Below are positions 1 through 11,215 of a stretch of 64,000 nucleotides of DNA, in pieces. The stretch comes from Valencia hispanica (Eukaryota; Chordata; Actinopteri; Cyprinodontiformes; Valenciidae): NCBI GenBank assembly GCA_963556495.2, contig OY747712.1, positions 29,361,735 through 29,425,734 of the forward strand, read 5' to 3'. Below the pieces are notes generated by a model that had not been told where the DNA came from, ran no database searches, and saw only the letters and a list, made by a program, of their open reading frames with translations. The first letter of the stretch is position 1. Each line of letters begins with the position of its first letter. The translations under genes and the position numbers were made by a program.

Positions 1-452
1 AATATGACTGCGCATGTTCGGGAGCACCACCCATCGTTGTATGCTAAATTCAAGGTAAAGTTAATGCTGTTTTGAAATGAACGAGCGTATTAGCGTCTGA
101 CATCAGTGAAATGAGCTTGTTACCTTGGCAGATATGGTAACTACCATATCTTACCTTTCCTTCATCTCTATCATTAGTAACTTTTTTTTAAACTGAGGCA
201 GATGTGGTAACTAGCATCCTAACAAGGATTTATCTTAGCATGCTAGTTAGCTACCATATCTGCCTCACTAAAAAGTGTTTTTTTCCTTTTTTTTTATTAA
301 ATACAGACATTCAAAATACACATTTTAGAGCTGTAATCATAATACCGTGAAACCGTGATATTTTTGCCTACGGTTATCATACAGTCAGAATCTCATACCG
401 GCCCATGCCTACATGCAGAGCAATTAAACAGACTATAATAAATTATAATCAG
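1..452. repeat. Inverted-repeat cluster and possible DNA-transposon end
   Basis: This gene-free stretch holds three copies of a short motif around GGCAGATATGGTAACTA. The copy at 127-150 contains a perfect 9-base inverted repeat with a 2-base spacer (131-150). The copies at 194-217 and 240-267 face each other and could form an imperfect stem of about 24 bases. Around 340-410 the text resembles the end of a fish DNA transposon (tandem ACCGTGAAACCGTGAT-like motif), but I cannot name its family. Confidence 0.4.
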
Positions 453-1345
453 TTAAAAGCTAGGCTTAAAAAGGTGAGTCTTGAGCCTGCACTTAAAAAC
501 ATGAATGTTCTCTGCGGCCCTGAGGTCCTCCGGCAGCCTTTTCCAAAGGTGAGTGCCATAATGCTTAAAAGACGTCTCACCATGAGTGTGTGACCTTACT
601 TTAGGGATGACAAGGAAACGGCTACCAGAGGAGCGCAGAGACCGCAAAGTTTCATATGGTAAAAGCAGTTTTGAAAGATAAGAAGGCCCAAGACCATTAA
701 GACACTTAAAAACCATTAAAAGAACCTTAAAATCAATCCTAAAACATACGGGGAGCAAATGCAATGAATTTAAGACAGATGCCATGTGCTCCCGCCTGCT
801 GGTCTTCGTCACGACACGTGCTGCTGAATTTTGTAGAAGTTGTAAACCTGAGATACTCTTTTTGGGAAGACCAGAAAGTAGGACATTACAGTAATCCATT
901 CTACTGGTGATAAAAGCATGCATCACTGTCTCCATGATGGCCCGAGAGAGAATGGGGCTTATTCTGGCAATGTTCTTTAGATAATAAAAAACTATTTTAT
1001 TCATGTTTTTAATGTGAAGGATAAAAGTCAGCTCAGAATCAAACATGACGCCCAAGTTCTTCACTTGTAAAGAAGGATTAAAACACAGTGATTGTAGTTT
1101 TGGTAAAAGTTTCTCTCTCTGAGCCTCAGGGCCGATGACTAAAACTTCTAAAAGTTTTCTTCCATGCAGGATTTAATGTCTGAAATGCAGTTAAAAAGTG
1201 TGTCCATTAGTCATGTGTCATCGGGAGACACGGAGATGTACAGCTATGTATCATCACCATAACTGTGAAAGTTCACTCCATGTCTTCCGATGACACTGCC
1301 AAGAGGGAGAATGCAAAAGGTTAAAAAGCACTGGGCCTAAAATTA
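453..1345 (-). mobile_element. L2-like LINE fragment, reverse transcriptase C-terminal half
   Basis: The minus strand encodes the end of a non-LTR reverse transcriptase. An open frame at 453-1064 has the usual order seen in fish L2 elements: NLGVMFDSEL, then DYCNVLLSGLPKK, then LQLLQNSAARV, then FKCLNGLGPSYL, then WKRLPEDLRAAENIHVFK. Upstream (1065-1345) the same protein continues in broken frames: a degenerate catalytic YGDDT box near 1250 and NADKTEVLVIGPEAQ near 1140. The element is therefore 5'-truncated and inactive, with stops and frameshifts. L2 clade is the best fit; a related Jockey-group family cannot be excluded. Confidence 0.8.
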
Positions 1346-2076
1346 AACCCTAGCTTCCAAAGTGTAAATTTGCTGTGAATGTTCTGAAATTAAGCATGTT
1401 TTACTAAATTATTGGCTCAACTGCACATTAACCTGTGTTTTCCCCAGGCATTGTATTTGCACAAATCCTACACTTAGGTATTCAGACATATGCCCCTTCC
1501 ATCAACCTCCTGCATATGGTGTATAAAAAAAAAATCAAGGCTGTTATGCACATGCCAAAATGCTACTGAGAAACAGAATGGCACATAACTAGAGACCGTA
1601 GACCAATTAAATATTTCACAAACTAAAAAGTTGTCTCACCACAGGTACATTTAACTATTTGAATAAAGGTCTTACAAGTATTATTATCAAAACTAGGACT
1701 GGTGTGGGTTTTAAGAAATCTTAGAAAAAGTAAAGGGTAAAGCAAGTTATAAATCACAAAGGAGGAAAAGAGATAATCATGGGACTGAGCTGAAGGTTTA
1801 TGCTCTGCATTATGTGAATCAATCAGCCTTGAGAACACAATTCTCCTTTGGTAACTAGCAACATCTGCCAGGATGGCTGGTTGGCTTATCAAGAAAGTGA
1901 GAAGCAAACACTGACAATTATTAATGGAAGGTGGAACATCTGCGGAGCAACAACATAAAATATATGCTTTTTTTATTAATGAATTAAATATTCCTGTTTC
2001 AACACATCCTTCACACACATTGATTCAGATACACTCATATATACGGTGAGAGACAAATTAGCAATGTATCTGATAC
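1346..2076. other. No recognisable feature
   Basis: AT-rich sequence with short chance ORFs only. An ORF at 1623-2018 (minus) has no recognisable domain and I do not support it as a gene. Confidence 0.5.
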
Positions 2077-2078
2077 TA

Positions 2079-4078
2079 CAGTGCCTTGAAAAGTATTTAT
2101 ACTCAATTTTGTCATGTTACAAGGACAAATATGGTTCAACTACTTGTATTGTAGTAAGGTTTTATGGAATTATCCAACACAAGAAAAAGCATAATTGTGA
2201 GATGGAAGGAAAATCATACATGATTTTCTTTTTTTATTTCCAGTAAACATGAGCTATTCATCTACCTTCACTCTGATACTCTTAAACAAAACTTAAGTGC
2301 AAGTAAATGGCTTTAGAACTTGACAAATCAGTAAATAGAGTCCACCAGATAGTATTTTGATTTCAGTATAAATACAGCTGTTTTGTAAAGGCCTCAGATA
2401 TTTGCTAAACAGAAGCTGCCAAGAGGTCCAAGGTAATTCAGGAGGACTCCAGAGGTGAAGAGAATCTGATAACAGCTCTTAAACACATGTGAGTCCGAAG
2501 TTTGGACTTTTGGAACGGTGGTAAAAAGAAACAGCTTATTAACAGAACTGCACGTTTCCTGTTTGTACTTTACATACACCAAGGGGATGCAGCAAACATG
2601 TGGAAAGACTTCTTCTGCTCAGAGGGGTCCAAAACAGAACTTTTTTAGCATATATGCAAAACACCGTGTGACAAAAAACACCAAGCTTGCACATCACTAA
2701 GGTGAAACATCTGCTGGCAGCATCATACTATGGGGATTCTTTTTATCAGCTGCAGCAGGGAAGCTGGTAAGAGTTGAAGGGAGGATAGAAGAAGCTAAAT
2801 GCAGGACTATCAACATAGCAAACAACGGGGATGGACTTTTCAGATTTATTTATTTTTGTAAAACAAATTAGATAATCTATCTTAGTTTATCTTCGACTTC
2901 ACAATGACAAGCTGCTTTGTGTTGATCTATCACCTAAATTCCCAAATAAAATACCTTGAAGTTTGTGGGTGTAACGTGACAAAACGACGTAGGGTTCAAG
3001 GGGTGTAAAAACAGGCAGCACTGTGAGGATCATGTTCTTTGATTTCTCCAGTGCATTTAACTCAATTCAGCCTGATTTGCTTCGTCAGAAACTCCTGAAG
3101 ACACAGGTGGAGCCCTCAACAATCGCCTAGATCAGTGACTACCTGACAAACAGACCACAGTTTGTGAAACTGAAGAATTGTGTGTCAAACCAGGTGGTCA
3201 GCAGCACGGGAGCACCACAGAGGACCGTACTCTCACCATTCCTTTTCACTTTGTACATTTTGGACTTCCAGTACAAATCAGATACCTGTCATCTGCAGAA
3301 ATACTCAGATGACTCTGCAGTTGTATCGGAGATGGACAAGAAGCTGAATAGAGAGCTGTTGGACCCCTTTGTGACATGGTGTGGAAACAATCATCTTACT
3401 TTGAATGTGTATAAAGCAAAGGAGATGATTGTAGATTTCAGAAGAAACAGACTTGAGTCAAACACTGTTTCCATCATGGGAGAAGAAGTGGAGGTGGTTG
3501 AGGAGTATAAATACCTCGGATTTCACCTTGACAACAGACTGGACTGGAGACTGAACAGTAAAAGTGTCTACAAGAAGGGACAGAGCAGACTGTACTTCTT
3601 GAGGAAGCTTAGGTCCTTCAAGGTTTGCAGCAAGATTCTGCAGATCGTCCAGTCTGTTATGAAGAGTGTAATCTCTTCAGCCATCATCTGTTGGGGTAGC
3701 AGCATCTGAGCCAGGGACTTAAAAAGGCTAAACAACCTGATAAAGAAGGCTGGTTCTGTTCTTGGCACTAATGTGGAGCCACTGGAGATGATGATGCAAA
3801 GAAGGATTCTTCACAAAATAAAAAAATTATGGACAACCCTGAGCATCCTCTTAATGAGACTGTCATACAACAACAGAGTGTCTTCAGTCGGAGGCTTCTT
3901 CAGTTTCGCTGCAATACAGACCGCTACAGGAAATCCTTCCTGCCCACAGCCATCATCATCTACAACAACTCCTTAAAGAATTAATTATATGAGCTACAAC
4001 AACTCTTAATTTCCCTCTGGGATCAATAAAGTATTTTTGAATTTTGAATTTGAATTTGAATACTTATTCAAGGCACTG
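2079..4078 (+). mobile_element. Old Tc1-like element split by a LINE
   Basis: The left end reads CAGTGCCTTGAAAAGTATTT after a TA at 2077-2078. The right end at 4069-4078 (CAAGGCACTG) is followed by TA at 4079-4080, so both ends and the TA target duplication survive. Inside, 2590-2850 carries a decayed transposase: a WKDFFCSE remnant corresponding to the first catalytic aspartate region, then GSIIMWG-like text and a KLVRVEGRIEEAK-like stretch, all broken by stops and frameshifts. The inner part of the right repeat lies at about 2960-3007 and the outer part at 4057-4078. The 1.05 kb between them is a Rex1-like LINE. Confidence 0.8.
3008..4056 (+). mobile_element. Rex1-like LINE inserted in the Tc1 right repeat
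   Basis: This is a 5'-truncated non-LTR retrotransposon starting inside the reverse transcriptase (MFFDFSSAFNSIQPDLL-like). The open frame 3164-3709 includes STGAPQRTVLSPFLFTLY, the catalytic box YSDDSAVV, LTLNVYKAKEMIVDFRRN, YKYLGFHLDNRLDW and QSRLYFLRKLRSF. A stop follows at about 3709, and the C-terminal region (LNNLIKKAGSVLG, then MDNPEHPLNET in another frame) is frameshifted. The 3' end reads GGGATCAATAAAGTATTTTT followed by repeats of GAATTT, a tail typical of fish Rex/Babar-type elements. It is dead by stop codons and frameshifts. Clade assignment (Rex1/CR1-Jockey group) is from memory of motifs. Confidence 0.8.
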
Positions 4079-4080
4079 TA

Positions 4081-7000
4081 TTTCTTTGTATTTAGTGTTA
4101 ATATCAATGTTCAAATTTGCATACACAAATCCCCAAAGGCTTACACAGTTATTCAATAAATCATGGAGCAACTTTCCCGTTGTGAATGGTTACTTAGGTC
4201 AATTTGCACCACTATCATTAAGATTATGCTCTAATAATCACAAGCTTAGTACAGCCTGCTGATGCCTAGAACAAGGACACACCTGCCTTTTGCTTTAGAA
4301 AAGTTAGAATCAAAAGATGAATTTGGGTCGGAAGTACCCAGTGTCACAGCCATAAATTAGGTGGAGAGAAAAGTATAATAGACATTGCAAACAATGCAGA
4401 ACTAATGACATATTGCTGTTTGACTTGATGTTACATCAAAATAGACAGTTAAGGACTGGAGGAACAGCTAAATGTTCAAAAAAGGATAAGAATTAAAGAG
4501 CCTAAACTCAGTATACAAATCAGTGACTCAATCTACCGTGAGAGAAGAGGTTTAGGAACATACATGGTGGATTTGGTGCTTCAAATCCCAGTTTGGTTGC
4601 TTATAACTCCACTAACCCTGGATCTTCCCCCTCCAAGGTTCCCCCTTAAGACTGCGTGCATAGAAGCTGGCTGGCCAGCAGATGTAGTGGCTGAGTCCCA
4701 GGTGCGGATATTACTAGTGGGGCTGCCATTTCCCTTAGTTTCTTATGCAGAGCTCACAGGGCTCAGAGAAAGTTCCTCCGGGAACAGCGATGCTGTGGAA
4801 GAAGGAACGAGAGGATCTATGATAGCTTTGAATTGACAGGAAAATGATCTTGTTTGCAAATAGATGTGGTAGGAATTCATCACATTTTAAGTCACGTGTA
4901 GAGTGCATTTTTCTGTATTAGAGGCGGCAAAAAACATTACAAAATTGTCATCAAGTTTTGGCTTCCAGTTAGGAATCAAGAAAACAACTCTAAAAATTGT
5001 ACAATGAAAAAAACTCTTTTATTTAATAAGCTGATCTGTAATTACCAAATGACCACAAATATTTTCTTTTTCCAGTTAACTCCTGTTTATATCTGTCACC
5101 AGTTATGCAAGGTTTAAACCTTGATGCAGCTGACCTTTTTATGTACCCCTATTTCTTCCCCAGCTGACATGCTCTGCCTTCTGTTTTTTATTGCTCTTTT
5201 TTGGACTATATTAACTTGAAAGGGTCCTGGGGTGATGTTCATCAGAGGAGCATAGTTCCCATTAGCAATCATCATCATTTCCTTTTTAAACAGTATATGT
5301 GGGTCATTTATGGTTGAGCTTCCCCAGCACACCAAAACCAAGAATCTCTGGTGTAGCAGCAGGCCATAAAATGGAGACTTGCGGTGTGAGTAGCTACTCA
5401 CGGAAATTGGTGAAAATGATCCATACAATTCAGAACTTTGTGTGACTGCTGGGAAGTTATACAGCAGAAGCACATCAAATGCCACTGGCTCAGTGCTCTG
5501 ATACCAGTGGATCATAAAAGCATTAACTACAGCACCAGACATGGAGCCAATACTCAACAATCTCAATAAGTCTTTCTGGGCTTGTGCAGGTTTCATAGCA
5601 GTAAATAACATTTTAGGGAACCTAAAGGTCTCTTTATTGTAAACTGGAAATTCAATGCACATAACCTGAAGTTTATTATGTGAAACCCTTGTGCCCCACC
5701 CTTTCCCTTTGATCCTGGCATTGATTTTGATTTTAGCTTTTGGTAAGTTCCAGATGATTATTGATTTTAAATAAATACTTTGTTTTTTGGCTTTAGGAAC
5801 TAGGGCAACTTTTTGACATACTTATTTTTCCGTCTGCTTCTTTAAAGCATTTGTTCAAGCCTATATTACTCTGAGGACTGCAATGAGAATTTGATGAGCA
5901 TATAGAGGTTTGTTTGTATAACCTGAACGTCTGCTTGGACTTTCTTGATTATCTCTCTATTTTAAAAGATAAACTGACATTCCTGCTGTAAGACAGTACT
6001 GAGTAAATAGAGACAGACATTCCAATGATATTGAAAAATACAGTGAAATGATGAGCAGGGATTAGTGATATCCCCTTTGTCTCATTTCGAACCACTGCAC
6101 AGGGAGAAGTACTGTATATACTAGGTGAGAGTGAGAAGGAAAAATGAGCCACCATAGTGCAGAGTTAGGAAGGTGCATCTAGTTGAAACTGAAAAAGATT
6201 TAGATGGTGGCTGTACATTACCATTGTAAATTTGGTTAGGAAATTAATGCTTGTGGCAATCCGACACTTTTATATTGCCTCTAGGCTGATTATAGTTACA
6301 GGCATTATGCATAAAAGAGAAGACACGTTCAAGACAGGTCCCTTCACTAAAGGCCGATTCAATTGATCAGAGCACCAAAGGCCATCTCTGTGATCCATAA
6401 CTAATGTGTTAATTAGAGCTGAACCTGAAACAGGCTGTCAGGCCTGAGGACTGGGAGGGGTTTGACCTCACACTAAACTAGCCAATTACAGTGTAAAGAG
6501 AAAGAACCAACGACAGCTTATTCAATGCATATTGCATAAACATAAAACTAAAGTGAGTGAGGAAGCGATAACATCAAAGTATTTTACTCACCCACATGAA
6601 ATTAAACATTTATAGCATCACAGCACAATGTTTTTTCTTCTTACGTTCAGAGACATTTGAAATAACTTTGAAGTAAGGATGGCAAGCATCACTTAAATTA
6701 GTTTTAATCAAGGGAGACCGGTCACACGAAGTGACACAGAGCTGCATTCTAATTACTGCATTCTACTTTTGTGTGCATCATTGCTGCCTGTCACACAGGT
6801 ATCACCATAAGACAATCTTCCATCAGTTGTCTTCTGTATATCTGAGATCAGATCATGGGATAACAGCTCCAGGAGGGAAACAGAAATCCTTCTCCATAGC
6901 AACACTTCCAAGCACGCTCTGAGGAACCCAAGATGTTCCCAGGCTATACGGGATATGTACTTAAGTCCACCAGATTCTGAATCTCTTCCCGAGGAAGGGA

Positions 7001-7262
7001 GGCATCATTGAGGCATTCTTATCATATGCCTAAACCACCCCAATTTAATCCCTCCAAACAGCTCTACTTTGAGCTCCCCCAGATAACAGAATTACTTACC
7101 ACATGTCAAAGGGTGAGTCCAGCCACCCTATGGAGTAAGCTCAATTTAGCTACTTTTACCAGAGATTGGATTCTTTTTGACAAGTTCCAAATCTCATTAG
7201 CGCTTGTGAGAGTCAGAACATAAATGGACAGATAAATAGAGGACAGCCCTTTTTGGCTCAGG
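4081..7262. other. Long unassigned stretch
   Basis: No domain, RNA gene or clear repeat is recognisable. Two longer ORFs occur: 4564-4836 (+, 90 codons, proline- and leucine-rich, no motif) and 5114-5662 (minus, 182 codons). The second is unusually long for such AT-rich DNA but shows no recognisable motif, signal peptide or family signature. It could be a chance ORF or part of an unidentified repeat. Confidence 0.4.
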
Positions 7263-9440
7263 TATTTGGTGAAACTCGAAAAATTTGAATTTCGTTCAAA
7301 AGTTGATTTATTTCAGTAATTCAACTTCAAAGGTGAAACTAATATATGATACAGTATAATTACATGCAAAGCGAAATATTTCAAGCATTTATTTGTTATA
7401 ATTTTGATAAATATGGCTTACAGCTTTTGAAAACCCCACCATAAAAATCTCAGATAATTAGATTATTACAGGAAATCAATAAAACAAGGATTTTAAATAG
7501 AGAACTGTCAGACCTCTGATAAGTGTAATAATGCGTATATACTCAGTACTTGGTTTAGGCCCCTTTTGGATCAAATACTGCCTCAATGTGGCGTGGCATG
7601 GATGCTATCAGCACATGTGAGCTGTTATGGAAGACCAGGATGCTTCAATAGCGGCCTTTAGCTCTTTGTCTCATGTCTCTCATCTTTCTCTTGGCATTGC
7701 CCCATAGATTCTCTATGGGGTTCAGGTCAGGCGAGTTTGCTGGCCAGTCAAAACAGAAATCCAATGGTCATTGAACCAGGTTTTGGTACTTTTGGCAGTG
7801 AGGGTAGGTGCCAAGTCCTGCTCGAAAATGATGTCAGCATCTCCGTAAAGCTCTTCTGCAGAAGGAAGCATGAAGTGCTCCAAAATGTCCTGGTAGATGG
7901 CTGCGTTGACTCTGGACTTAATAAAGCACAGTGGACCAACACCAGCAGATGACATGGCTCCCCAAATCAACACAGACTGTGGAAACTTCACATTGGACTT
8001 CAGGCATCTTGGATTGTGTGCCTCTCAATTCTTCCTCCAGACTCTGGGACTTTACTTTCCAAATGAGATGCAAAATGTGCAGTTCTTATTTTTTTAGCCC
8101 ATGTAAGATGTTTCTGACGTTGTTTGTTGTTCAGGAGCTGGTTGACAAGAGGAATATGACATTTGAAGCCCATGTCCAGGATCCGTTTGTGTGGTGGCTC
8201 TTGATACACTAACTCCAGCCTCAGTCCAATCCTTGTGAAGGTCCCTGACATGTTTAAATTGCCTTTTCCTGACAATCTCCAGACTGCAGTCATCCCTGCT
8301 GTTTGTGCACCTTTTTCTCCCACACTTTTCCCTTCCACATAACTTTGATATGGCCCTTTGGGAACATCCAACTGCTTTTGAAATTACCTTTTGAGGCTTT
8401 CCCTCCTTATGGAGGGTGTCAATGATGGTTTTCTACACAACAGTAAGATCAGCAGTCATTCCCATTATTGTGATTCCTACTGAACCAGACCGAGAGACCA
8501 TTTAAAGGCCCAGGAACCCTTTGTAGGTGTTTTGGATTAATTAGCTGATTAGAGTGTGACACTTAAATATTGAACCTTTTCAATATTCAATTCAATTTTG
8601 TATTACGGGTTTTCATAAGCTACTGTATATGTCATGTTTAGTTTAAGGACCCAAATGCAACAAGTAAAAATTTAATGATTTAACTGCAACAAAAACAAGA
8701 AACAATAAGGAGAACCAACAAATGCATTGACGGGGAAAAGAGGTACTGGACAAGAAAGTTTGACAGGCGACAGGGAAGGCAGGAACCAGAAAGGGAAGAA
8801 TGACAACAGACCAGCGACTAGTGACTGAATGAGGGCTGAATATATACTAAGGAGGGAATGAGGAAGTGAAAGAGAAGACCAAGGACTAATTAGTGAAAGC
8901 AGATGCAGGTGAGGGCAATTAGTTAAACTGGGTAAGGAGCAGAGTGGCAGGGAGACAACAGGAAAGGGAAGGGAAACCGAAAACTCTTTAAGAAACTAGA
9001 AACTAACTAAAGATAATATGACTAAGGAGGAATCTAAAGCGAAACTTAAGGAAACACTGGAGAACAGAAGGAAGGAAATAAATTAGGAAACTATCTAAAG
9101 AGAAATAAACTAAGGAAACACTAATAGGAAGGAGGACACAAACAAAAGGTGAAGAGCATCCAAGAGCATGAAGGGAATATGAAAACAAGGAAGAGCCATA
9201 AAATAAATACCAAAGAATACATAAAAATGATAATTTAACCGAATAAGGAAAATAACGAACTTCAAACACAAAACCTAAGAACTATGACACTATAAGACAT
9301 AATCATCTAAACTATAACAAATAAAGGCTTGAAATATCATGCTTTGCATGTAATGAGTCTATATCATGTATTAGTTTCACCTTTTAAGTTAATTTACTGA
9401 AATAAATTAACTTTTACATTGAATTGTCTGAATTGAGGAG
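7263..9440 (-). mobile_element. Tc1-like element, broken, split by a solo LTR
   Basis: The left end (GTGAAACTCGAAAAATTTGA, then GTTCAAAAGTTGATTTATTT) and right end (9305-9415, GTAATGAGTCTATATCATGT then TACTGAAATAAATTAACTTT) are long inverted repeats of a family common in fish. A transposase reads on the minus strand from an ATG at 8465 down to about 7600. Recognisable parts are LVYQEPPHKRILDMGFKCHI, then VLIWGAMSSAGVGPLCF, then FEQDLAPTLTAKSTKTWF. Premature stops (one within the first dozen codons) and frameshifts inactivate it. The right terminal repeat is interrupted at 8630-9289 by a solo LTR. Confidence 0.8.
8630..9289 (+). mobile_element. Solo LTR, family A
   Basis: A 660-base insertion begins TGTCATGTTTAGTTTAAGGA and ends CCTAAGAACTATGACA. 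It is flanked by GTATA (8625-8629) and CTATA (9290-9294), a 5-base target duplication with one change. The TG...CA ends and 5-base duplication mark it as an LTR, and no internal region is present, so it is a solo LTR left by recombination. The same sequence recurs as both LTRs of the element at 44512-47241 and, inverted, at 39040-39743. It interrupts the right repeat of a Tc1 element, which resumes with ATAATCATCTAAAC directly afterwards. Confidence 0.75.
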
Positions 9441-9632
9441 ATCCTGAAAGAGCTCCCCGCACCCCGCAACTATGTTCTCAGTCAGGATCAGCAGATATAA
9501 GACATTTTTGGATACTCTTACCGATTTTCCTACTACAGCATTGACTCCTTTAATAGCAATACTAAATTGTTTAGAATGTTTATTTTCACAAAAAATTAAT
9601 ACGTGAATAAATACTGTTACTAAGATCCATTT

Positions 9633-9722
9633 TCTGTACCCGTCCATCCTAATGCAGGGTTGCAGGGGGGCCCTTTGACCGCTGGAGATAGGCACCCCCC
9701 CCCCCCCCCCCCCACAACCCTG
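9633..9722. repeat. Dispersed fish repeat fragment with C-run
   Basis: The text CATTTTCTGTACCCGTCCAT followed by GCAGGGTTGCAGGGGGGC and CTGGAGATAGGCACCCC matches a short repeat seen widely in fish genomes (I recall it from many teleost sequences; class uncertain, possibly SINE-derived). It ends in a run of about 20 cytosines at 9694-9713 followed by ACAACCCTG. That run can pair with the upstream CAGGGTTGCAGGGGGG. Confidence 0.5.
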
Positions 9723-10434
9723 TTACTAAGATTTCCATTTCAACAGTTTAGATGATTTTGAACATTTGTATTCAGAGAAAACTCACTAGAAAACTTGCAT
9801 GGTATGTGCTGTTCCTACTATTGATATATAGGCATTTATAGAGTAAAATAAGATTATTTATACTTATTACTTGATTGGTACCCTATTTATACTTCCTCTT
9901 GACTATAATTGGATGATGATGTATTTAAATGCATGTGTGGGATGGTAAAAGACAAAAGAGAATGAATGTGAGTTTATTTTTCTATCCTTCACGCTTGTCT
10001 GTCAGCAAGGACAAGCTGACACCTGCCAGTGCAATGAGGCATCTGGTGTCTGAGTGCACACAGGTGTAGTGTGTATTCTTTGTACTCTGTTGTGGTGCTT
10101 TGTGTATGTGTGCTTGCATTTGCATGTGAGACAGAGAAGTCGTGTTGAACATATAACTGCTGTGTAGATAAAGGTTGCTTTCTTCAAAAGTTTCCAAGTT
10201 ATCTTGCATATCTGTCACGATAAATAGCACAGGTCATTGTGTTCCCAGAGGACCATATGCCAATTTATTCTGTGTATATTTGTTTGTGTTAAGGGTTTAA
10301 ATTTTACTCTGCCCAGGGAGTTCAATAGTCCTGGCAGATGCCTTTGGTGTGACCTGTACTCTGGAGTTGTCACGCTGTATTGCTGGTCGCTATGGTAGAT
10401 CTTGCCTAAGATGTATACCCTACCACTGCTTTAT
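9723..10434. other. No recognisable feature
   Basis: AT-rich intergenic or intronic DNA. The short minus-strand ORFs at 9982-10230 have no domain. Confidence 0.4.
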
Positions 10435-11150
10435 GTATCAATTCAATTCAATTCAATTCAAAATTACTTTATTAATCCCAAAGGGAAATTAAATGTTGTT
10501 GTAACTCATTATCAAAGTTTCTTCATAGATTTGTTGTAGATGTTGATGGCTGTGGGTAGGGATGATCTCCTGTAGCTCTCTGCAGATCTGAAGAAGCCTC
10601 TGACTGAAGACGCTCTGTAGTTGTAGGACAGTCTGATGTAGGCTAGAGGATGCTCAGGGTTGTCCATAATCTTCATTTTATGAATAATCATTTTTTGTAC
10701 ACTAAACTCCAGAGGGTCCTCAGCATCCAACCTGTTTGCCAACAATCTCACATTGCCCAATATGATTGATGGAGATGGTTTGAAATTCCTCCTTTTCTCT
10801 CTCCTCTTCGCCCCTGCTCTGGATCCATGGCGTCTCATTTTCAAGTCATCAGGGTTTTGTGGCTGCAGTTGAGGTATTATTTGAGCTTTTGTGATGTTAA
10901 TCAGCTGCTCCCAGTTGTAAACTACCTTGTTGCCATGGTTATGCATCATAACAAATGTCCAAAAATAAAATAAAAAGTAGCAAAAGTCCTTCCAGCTGCA
11001 CAGCATTCAAAACCCGAGAGAACGATTTTCCACAAAAATAATGTTTCTACTAGAAATGGAGGAATAAAAGTAAAATAAAATTTAAAAAAAATCAGAACAA
11101 ATGTAACAGAGCTACTCCAACGTGCCACCTTGAGCGGCACAATTCCGGAA
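10435..11150 (-). mobile_element. Internally deleted Rex1-like LINE
   Basis: On the minus strand the 3' tail (TTCAAT repeats at 10441-10459, then the complement of the AATAAAGT end) is preceded by the C-terminal coding end MDNPEHPLAYIRLSYNYRAS and SAESYRRSSLPTAINIYNKS. This is joined directly to an N-terminal part, RRHGSRAGAKRREKRRNFKP followed by SIILGNVRLLANRLDAEDP, which resembles the start of the endonuclease domain. The whole reverse transcriptase is missing, yet the two ends remain in one open frame (10512-11006). The C-terminus matches the LINE at 3008-4056, so they are the same or sister families. Confidence 0.7.
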
Positions 11151-11215
11151 CAATCACGTTAGGTGTGCAGTATCAGTCTTGTTTTTACAGTTTGAAAATA
11201 TACAGAGTTTTATAA

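Noticed and set aside
1623..2018. 131-codon minus-strand ORF
   Set aside because: No motif, no splice context, and adjacent to transposon relics; treated as chance.
4564..4836. 90-codon ORF with hydrophobic start
   Set aside because: It resembles no family I know, and the hydrophobic stretch is not followed by a convincing mature protein.
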